A stretch of DNA of 64,000 nt. Source: Canna indica. Taxonomy: Eukaryota > Streptophyta > Magnoliopsida > Zingiberales > Cannaceae. The stretch spans positions 62,472,001 to 62,536,000 of the forward strand of contig CP136891.1 in NCBI GenBank assembly GCA_034359265.1, read 5' to 3'. The notes under the pieces were generated by a model. That model saw nothing but the letters and a program-made list of their open reading frames with translations, was not told the DNA's origin and did not search any database. Of this stretch, positions 56,563-64,000 are shown in pieces. Each line of letters begins with the position of its first letter. Positions within the stretch are counted from its first letter, which is position 1. Position numbers and translations under genes: made by a program.

Positions 56563-57333
56563 CTACAAAGTATCATCAAGAGCAAAATTAAACATACTCT
56601 TCAAACCCCACCCTTTGCCATTAAATTTTGTATTATTTCTATTCTTCCATATAAACCACAGAGAATTAGCTATGAAAACCTTCAATCTGACACTTGACTC
56701 CTTATCATACTCATTTCCTTCTTTCAGCCATTCACCCTTCTCCCAATTCTGAAAATATTCAAACTTTATACCCATAAATTCCTCAACCATTTTCCAATAC
56801 TTCCTTGCATACTCACATATGAAAAAGATATGGTCAATTTGGTCCTCTTCCAATTTGCATACCTCACATTTCTCCACCTGCTCATTCTTAAATTTTGCAA
56901 ACCAACCTGATACAGGTAGTCTTTTCCATAGCATTTTCCACACAAAAATTTTTACATTTTGAGGAATTTTTAGCTTCCATACCTCACTCCATGTCACATT
57001 TGGCCCCAGCTCCATCTCCTTATTTTTCAGAAACCAGTAGGCATTCTTCAAAGTCATCTGTCCAGTTCTACTCTTCTTCCAAACCCAGGAGTCAATCTGT
57101 ATATTGATAATTCTTCCCCACAAATCTTTTCCAAAGTATTCATTAAGCATACTCAAGTTCCATTCCTCCTCATTTAAGAGCTCATTAACCGAATTACACT
57201 TCTCAATCAAATTACAATCAAAATATGTAGGCCAATACATTAATGGAACCTCACTCAGCCATGGATCCCTCCAAATGTCAGTATTCACACCATTCCTTAT
57301 CATTTTCCTCATCCCAGCTATTAAGGTGATCAT
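56563..57333 (-). pseudogene. LINE-3 zf-RVT domain
   Basis: A 256-residue open frame: GVNTDIWRDPWLSEVPLMYW, DSWVWKKSRTGQMTLKNAYW, SEVWKLKIPQNVKIFVWKML, zinc motif CEVCKLEEDQIDHIFFICEY, and VFIANSLWFIWKNRNNTKFN. This is the best preserved piece of LINE-3. Confidence 0.85.
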
Positions 57334-57591
57334 ACAATTATAAATAGCCTTGGATATCCAAGACCCTTTCCACCTTTATTTCTCCTTCCATGGATGCCAT
57401 ACTCCATACTTACTTTTCATCATCTTCACCTGTAAGCAATTTTCATCATTCACTAAAGCAAACACTCTTTTAGCAAAGGTAGTTTCCTTCACAATAAGGA
57501 GATCTCTCATTCCCATTCCTCCTATCTTTTTGTTAGCAATCACCCTCTTCCAACTTAGCAGCCTAGCAAATTTCTTATTATTATCATTTCT

Positions 57592-59350
57592 TCAGAAAAA
57601 ATCTTTAGAACACTTCTCAATCTTCCTCGCACATTTATCACTCACCCAAGAAGTAGATAGAACATATGCTGGCATAGAGGAAACCATAAAATTTATCAAT
57701 ATTCCTTTCCTTGCCTGTGAAATTAAATTCTTAACCCAATTATCCACTTTCTTCTTAAAATTTTCAACCATAATATTTTGAAATATGGCTTTCAGTCTCC
57801 TTAGATTCAACCATAATATTAAGATCCCAGATACTGCATAGGAAATTGCTCTTCATTCATTCCAAATAATGAACATATCTGATGCTTTATGACAGGATTA
57901 CATTTTGCAAGGAAGAAGATTTCAGATTTTTCTCTGTTAACTTTCTGACATGTAGCCTCACAATAGGTATCCAACACCTTCTTCAAACCTTTGCAAGAAC
58001 TTTATGTCCCTTTGATGGCAAATATAATGTCATCAGCAAAAAGCTGATGACTTGTACTGGTTTCCTTAAAGAAAAAAGGCACAATTCTTCCATGTTCGAT
58101 ATAATCTTTTGTAAGAGCAGAGAGGGCTTCTTCCATTAAGATAAATAGGTAAGGAGATATGGGGTCTCTTTGTCTGATACCTCTATAACTCCTAAAAGTT
58201 CTTGAAGTCACACCATTTATACTGTAAACAAAACTCACTTCCTCAATGCAACATTTTATCTAAGATATAAACACTTCAGGAAACCCCATCAGATTTAATA
58301 TCTTGTACAGTGCCTCCCATTCAACTTTGTCATAGGCTTTTTCAAGATCCAGTTTCATCAGGATGAAAGGCTTCTTTGCTTTAGAGTTGTAAAAAGAATG
58401 TACAATTTCAAAAACCATTAGTACATTATATATCTTGGATATTTCTTTTAGGAACAAAGACCATCTGTTCACTATTGATAACTTTATTCATCACACTTCT
58501 CAACCTGTTAGCTAGCACCTTTGCCACAATTCTATACACTACATTACAAACAGCTATTGGTCAAAATTCTTGAATTAGCTTTGCCTTCTCCTTTTTTGGA
58601 ATTAAAACTAGTTTAGTATCATTCCACCCATCAGGCATCACATTGTTTCTGAACAAAGCCTCCATCTCCTTCAAACATTCTCAGTTATGAATATAAAACT
58701 CCACTATATATCCATCACTACTAAGACATTTACCTCTCCCAAGGCCAACTAAAGCATTCCACACCTCCTCCAATTGCACCTGCCTGCATAAAAAACTTCT
58801 GTCAGTATCTGAAATGCATGTCCAACTTAGTCTATCCAAGTTCTTCAAGTTTAATTCTTTACTACCATTTCTCTTCCATAAATTTTCATAGAAACCAGCA
58901 AATGCCTCAGTCATCTCCTCTTCATTTTTAACTTCTCTATCCTCCACATACAACACATACGTTCTGTTATTTCTTCTATTCACAATGTTGTGGAAATATT
59001 TGGAATTTTTATCCCCTCCCTCTATTCACTTTCTTCTTGACTTTGACCACCATTTAAGCTGAATTTGTCTACTTAGAGCCATAACTTTTCTATACAATAT
59101 ACTCATATACTTCATCTCATCTTCATTCAACCCAATTTCTGCATCCTTAGTTTCCAGGTTGGCTAAACTTCTACTTGCTTCTCTCCACTTCTCCAATCTG
59201 CCTACCACTTCTCTATTACATTCCAGCAATCTTTCTTTAATACAATCTAACCCCTCCATCAATTTACAATTGCCATCCCCCTTTTCCACCCAAAAGTCAG
59301 CCATTAGTTGATTCATTTTCTGATATTCCAACCAGAAATGTTCATACACA
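57592..59350 (-). pseudogene. LINE-3 reverse transcriptase, broken
   Basis: In minus-strand order: MYEHFWLEYQKMNQLMADFW and LSRQIQLKWWSKSRRK (59026-59349), then NRTYVLYVEDREVKNEEEMT and LGRGKCLSSDGY (58681-58983), AKKPFILMKLDLEKAYDKVE (58260-58472), SYRGIRQRDPISPYLFILME and LFADDIIFAI with the catalytic FADD at 58029-58040. Then VDNWVKNLISQARKGILINF and SSMPAYVLSTSW follow. In the R-Q-G-D-P motif Gly is changed to Arg. Several stops. Confidence 0.8.
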
Positions 59351-59399
59351 AAACCTTTCCTTCTGCATTCCCTTTCCTTTGTTCTATCACAGTCAATTA

Positions 59400-60042
59400 T
59401 GATAGGTCTATGATCTGACCCTATCAGCTACATATGCTTTACCTTGATAAGATAATCTCATTCCACCCATTTAATATTGTAATGACATCTATCCAATCTT
59501 GCTAGGATTCTCTTATCATCCTTTCTATTATTAGTCCATGTGAACTTGGGTCCCTCAAATCCAACATCAATCAATCCAGTATCACTCAAGAACTCTTTGA
59601 ACTCAGACACTGACTTCTTCAATTGGAAAGGCCTACCTCTTCTCTTTTCATCAGCCTTTACTATGCAATTAAAGTCTTCAAATAAAATCCAAGGTATGTC
59701 AGGTATGTCTAGATCCCTCAGTCTTTTCCATAGAGCACCTCTAACCCTGGCATCAGTAATAGCATAAATGCCTGAAATCAAAAAATATTTGCCATTCTTC
59801 AGCTCAATCACTGCATTCATTATTTGACTATCTTTGAACACAATTCTAACCTTCAAACTCCTTTTCTTCCATAGTAACATTAATCCACCTGCTCTTCCTA
59901 CACTACTTACGTAGTCACCTTCCCATATTCTTCTTGTTTTCACCAGAAATTTAGTACTTTCTTTCTCATCCATATGCGTTTCAACTAGAAAAATCAATTC
60001 AACACTATGTACCTCCACCATATATAGGCCAAAGATACTCAT
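59400..60042 (-). pseudogene. LINE-3 endonuclease domain
   Basis: A 194-residue frame has VHSVELIFLVETHMDEKEST, GRAGGLMLLWKKRSLKVR, YFLISGIYAITDARVRGALW, WILFEDFNCIVKADEKRRGR and FTWTNNRKDDKRILARLDRC. The GDFN motif reads EDFN here, a change of a conserved Gly. After a stop near 59430 the SDHRP motif is present. It keeps the ~25 residues between ETH and GRAGG that LINE-2 has lost. Confidence 0.85.
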
Positions 60043-60533
60043 TTGCCTCCCACTTCTCTGCCCCCCTAATATTCCAAGATAGAAATTTCATGTTAAGCTT
60101 CCATAACCTGTTAGTTGCCTGGATCACCATCATCTCCCTTTGCAATGACCTTGCATAAGAATCTTCTCTTCTTCATTTTCATGTTTCTATACCCGACAAG
60201 GATATTCACTAGGCTAGTAAAAGCCTTCCCTCTTCTAGCCTTTTGGCTACAAACTACATGGCTTCTAGATGCTTCAGGATCCATCCTCACTTCTAGGAAG
60301 TCATCTTCTGCATATTCATTCTCCAGTATTTTTGCAAAAGAGGAAGATAGTTTTTCTGATAGCTCCTCCAGTCCCTTGTGTTCATTGTTCTTTGTCTCTA
60401 CTTATGCCTTTTCATTGACCTCCTTAGTTTCAAAACTCATCACCTCCTTTCCTTTATATTTGAAAATAAATTCAATTTTCATACCTTCCCCATTTCCTTT
60501 CTTGCTTTCCTGCCCACCACTCTTTCTCAGCAC

Positions 60534-61363
60534 CTATTTTTTACTAGACAGAAGCTCCTTTCCTTCCATTTCCATCTCAGTAGCTTTACCATCTACCTCC
60601 ATATATCTTATCTTTTCACTACTAGTCCCTTTTACCTTATATTCCAGTTTCTTTTCTCCACCATTCACAATCATAGTCCTTTCTTTGTCCCTCCTCCGAC
60701 AACCCTCCTCAAACGTAGGATTATCCAATACCTTGAAAGCATTGTAGTCTCCTCCTCCAGTTCTTACATTATTATTATTATTATTATTGTATCTCCTATT
60801 CTTCTTCTGAACCTGGATCCAAGGCCCCATTAAAGAGTCCTTTGCCATATCAACCACCTGACCCTTTCCATCACTGTCTTTTTTAACATCGATCAACCTT
60901 CTTCTTACACTCTCTTTCCTTGTCTAAACAAGACTCCTCTCTATGCCCAATTCTACCACAAGAATAGCATAGTATAGGACTATTTTCATATGCCACTGAT
61001 TGAAAAAACTTTCCATTCTTAGTTTCCACCCAGAATCCTTGCTCAAGAGGCTTCCTTATATCTAACATGACACACATTCTTGCAAATTTACCTCTAGTTC
61101 CTGCCATAGTGTAGTCATCATACTTCACAGGTTTGCCAATAACAACGGCTAGCTAGAAGAGGAAGAATTCTCTAATGCAAGAATTCAAACGGCAACCCAT
61201 GTAATTGGATCCATGTCGGCACAATACCGATGTCTTCAATTAAGGGTTGAAAATTTTCTTTCCACTGCATCAGAGAGAGTGCTTGACCCCTAAGGAACCA
61301 AGGACCACCAGTAAACACACTCCAATATTGATGGAGTATATTTATCACTTTAGCTCTCTTGGC
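60534..61363 (-). pseudogene. LINE-3 ORF1, DUF4283 and CCHC knuckle, broken
   Basis: Reading through breaks: VFTGGPWFLRGQALSLMQWK, TWIQLHGLPFEFLH, VVIGKPVKYDDYTMAGTRGK, FARMCVMLDIRKPLEQGFW and the knuckle CYSCGRIGHREESC (60928-60969). A Lys/Arg-rich tail (60534-60896) has MGPWIQVQKKNRRYNNNNNN with an Asn run from a (TTA)n tract (60768-60787). The N-terminal side is cut by the MITE at 61364. Confidence 0.8.
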
Positions 61364-61747
61364 TAGGATTGTTCATTGGGTCAACCCGACCCAATGAACC
61401 CAAGAATTCGATCCGACCCAACCTATTTGGGTTGGGTCGGGTCTCGGGTTTTAGAATTTGAAATTTGATGATTCAAGACCCGACCCAATGACCCGATTAT
61501 TTATACATTTTAACTATTTTTAAAATATTATATTAAAAAATATTTATTTTTAATTATTTTTTCATTTTTTTTAAAAAAATCATTTTTATCTAATCGGGTA
61601 AATCCGACTACCTGACCCAACCTGAACTAGGCCGGGTTGGGTTCGGTCGGGTTTGAGAGGTGAAATTTTTTGAACCCGACCCGATTACATTTGGTTGGAT
61701 TGGGTCGATTTTTTTCTTAAACCCGACCCGACCCATGAACAACCATA
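61364..61747. mobile_element. 384-bp hAT-type MITE with perfect 8-bp target duplication
   Basis: CTCTTGGC flanks both sides (61356-61363 and 61748-61755). The ends TAGGATTGTTCATTGGGT and ACCCATGAACAACCATA are imperfect inverted repeats. The interior carries many AACCCGACCC / GGGTTGGGTCGGG repeats around an AT-rich centre, a style shared with MITE-A and MITE-B. No ORF. It interrupts LINE-3 ORF1. Confidence 0.9.
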
Positions 61748-61780
61748 CTCTTGGCTAATTAGAGCAGGCTCAAACCTATT

Positions 61781-62117
61781 GGGCCCGTTTGGTTCGCAAA
61801 CTACTCGTCACAGGATACCAGACTGGGACAAGGACATGACACCGTGTGTCTTGGGACAATAACTATACCATATTTATTTCGTCAAGAACAGGACATGATA
61901 TTCAATCTCATCCTGCGTTTGTTTCGCTATAACACAGTACTATACAAGTTAAAATGATAAAAATACCCTTTTATAGTTTTAATGGCTAAATTGAATTTTA
62001 TATATTTCTAAATATAAAAGTCTTAATACATAAAAAATCTTAAAATTTCTTATTTATTAGGCTAAATTGAATTTTAACTCATCCAAGTGACGAGCAGTTT
62101 GCGAACCAAACGGGCCC
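61781..62117. mobile_element. 337-bp MITE with 30-bp terminal inverted repeats
   Basis: The first 30 bases (GGGCCCGTTTGGTTCGCAAA...) and last 30 bases (...TTTGCGAACCAAACGGGCCC) are inverted repeats with one mismatch. No ORF. The GGGCCCGTTTGG end resembles PIF/Harbinger-type MITEs, but I do not see a clear 3-bp TAA/TTA duplication, so the superfamily is open. Confidence 0.85.
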
Positions 62118-62620
62118 TAATTATAATTAATCCGAGTCGTTTGATTTAGGATGACATATTATGATCAAATAAAATATCATTTCAATGATAAAATGTGCCA
62201 CATTCTATGCAATTATCCCTGTTATATCATGTCTTCCATGTATACTTTTTTTCCATCAGACATCAACAAAAATAAATTTAAAAACACTACTATAAATTTA
62301 AAAATTAATCAAGATCTTGAGAACTCAAATAGTATTATCAATTTTTTGGAACTAGGTCATGTATCATAAAATCATGACTAATGAATAATGTAAAATGTAT
62401 TGATATTTGATAGTGACGATTTAGCAGATTAGTAGTAGCTTATGTGGTATCGAGTTGCCACCAACACTTCACTGAAATATCAGTAAGCAAAAATGCTCAT
62501 GTTAATACAAAAAAAACAAAGCTTCAGATGCCTTAATTGTCAACAAAAATTTCAGAACAGTATAGAGTCCTGCTACATAATTAAGTAAAATACTGCTAGG
62601 TAATTATGACAAAAGACTGA
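62118..62620. other. AT-rich stretch downstream of the L7a pseudogene
   Basis: A 72-codon ORF at 62151-62369 has no recognisable domain. 62450-62620 may be the 3' untranslated region of the adjacent minus-strand ribosomal protein remnant. Confidence 0.4.
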
Positions 62621-62624
62621 AGGC

Positions 62625-63402
<778 letters not shown>

Positions 63403-64000
63403 TTGAAAAGGTTTGTTATATTAAGAATAGGTTTGACTAAATTGAATTTTACAAAAAGTGCTTTTGTCCTACCTTCTCTTCTCAATACCCAGTTTTCAAC
63501 AACAAGAACAACAACCCAGACGATGAAACAGGGGCGAGAAATGAGTAAAGAAGCAAAAGGCTCAGAAGAGACTACAATCACAATGACTGCCACGATCAAA
63601 TAGCTCATGCATAGTAATTTTACAGTCAAAATCAGAAAACATCTGCAAGGAATGCAAAATTGAGACCAAACCTATAGTCCATCCATCTCCTTCATCAAAT
63701 GCACCTAAATTGCATTGACCTTCAGATCGAGATTCCACGAGGTAACAAAAACAAACAACTCGCCCTTCCGCAACAAGCCAAAAATCGAGACGAAGAAATA
63801 TTTGACTCCGATCAGAATCAACCAAACAAGCTGATGAAAACAAAGGCGAGAAGCATTGAAGAAACAAAATACTCGTCTATTAGGGGAACATGGGAAGAGG
63901 ATTTCACCAGCGGGGGAAGAAGCCACAATGCCTGCGAAGGGATGGCGGGTCGACGACGTTGCGATAAACAACCACAAGCAAGACTTCTTCTGTAGATGTG
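63403..64000. other. Right edge, nothing recognised
   Basis: Several short overlapping ORFs exist on both strands (for example 93 and 101 aa minus, 98 aa plus). None shows a domain, and the N-terminal part of ribosomal protein L7a is not found here. The sequence from 63700 on is less AT-rich and could be promoter or leader of a gene beyond the window. Confidence 0.4.

Larger units (their letters stand above)
55940..61780 (-). mobile_element. LINE-3: L1-type retrotransposon on the minus strand
   Basis: Read on the minus strand it has ORF1 remnants (DUF4283 region near 61750-61140, CCHC knuckle at 60928-60969), endonuclease (60042-59400), RT (59350-57592), zf-RVT (57333-56563) and RNase H (to about 56000). 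A hAT-type MITE interrupts ORF1. No poly(A) end is visible; the 3' end stops abruptly next to the copia-3 3' LTR. It belongs to the same broad family as LINE-2 but is more decayed and in opposite orientation. Confidence 0.85.

Noticed and set aside
57350..57781. 143-codon plus-strand ORF, hydrophobic, looking like a membrane protein.
   Set aside because: It is antisense to the LINE-3 reverse transcriptase; the hydrophobicity comes from the complement of A-rich coding sequence. The same holds for 60115-60833.
63562..63995. ORFs of 98-101 codons near the right edge as genes.
   Set aside because: They overlap on both strands, have no recognised domain, and run against each other without support.

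Overview
This is a transposon-dense stretch of a plant (flowering-plant) nuclear genome. The evidence is tRNA-iMet-type primer binding sites beside LTRs, degraded Ty1/copia, Ty3/gypsy, L1-type LINE, CACTA, MULE and hAT-type elements, and a multi-exon remnant of cytosolic ribosomal protein L7a (eL8) at the right edge. I cannot name the species; a monocot is possible but not shown. No intact protein-coding host gene is visible. Almost all long ORFs are fragments of transposon proteins or accidental ORFs in repeats.

Layout. 1-1596: right end of a CACTA (En/Spm) element with its terminus and subterminal hairpin repeats, inserted in the RNase H domain of a minus-strand copia element (copia-1, 1597-7355, with PBS and 5' LTR). 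7356-9150: a degenerate tandem array split by a solo LTR (7622-9093, TSD AGGCC). 9150-10965: 5'-truncated LINE (LINE-1). 12.0-16.6 kb: a dead MULE transposase gene between minisatellite arrays. 17.85-18.96 kb: a second LINE fragment. 19.8-28.7 kb: a near full-length LINE (LINE-2, plus) split by a 2,545-bp solo LTR (21447-23991, TSD ATGTC). 29.97-32.2 kb: a foldback element with ~200-bp inverted arms around a higher-order repeat. 32701-33185: a palindromic MITE-like element. 36.1-47.1 kb: a minus-strand copia element (copia-2) carrying a nested Ty3/gypsy element and a hAT-type MITE that itself contains a second hAT-type MITE.

48034-49065: a four-module palindromic element with a 9-bp TSD. 50048-55929: an internally deleted plus-strand copia element (copia-3) with both LTRs. 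55.94-61.78 kb: a minus-strand LINE (LINE-3) interrupted by a hAT-type MITE (61364-61747, perfect 8-bp TSD). 61781-62117: another MITE with 30-bp terminal inverted repeats. 62625-63402: a ribosomal protein L7a pseudogene that keeps introns.

The elements do not form a pathway; they record layered insertion and decay. A relative order can be read directly: copia-1 before CACTA; LINE-2 before the 2.5-kb solo LTR; copia-2 before gypsy and before MITE-A before MITE-B; LINE-3 before its MITE. I found no convincing new multi-gene system. The most unusual structures are the higher-order-repeat foldback, the GGTCGACC dyad arrays shared by two different LTR families, the MULE flanked by oppositely oriented minisatellite arrays, and the 35-base G run in LINE-2.
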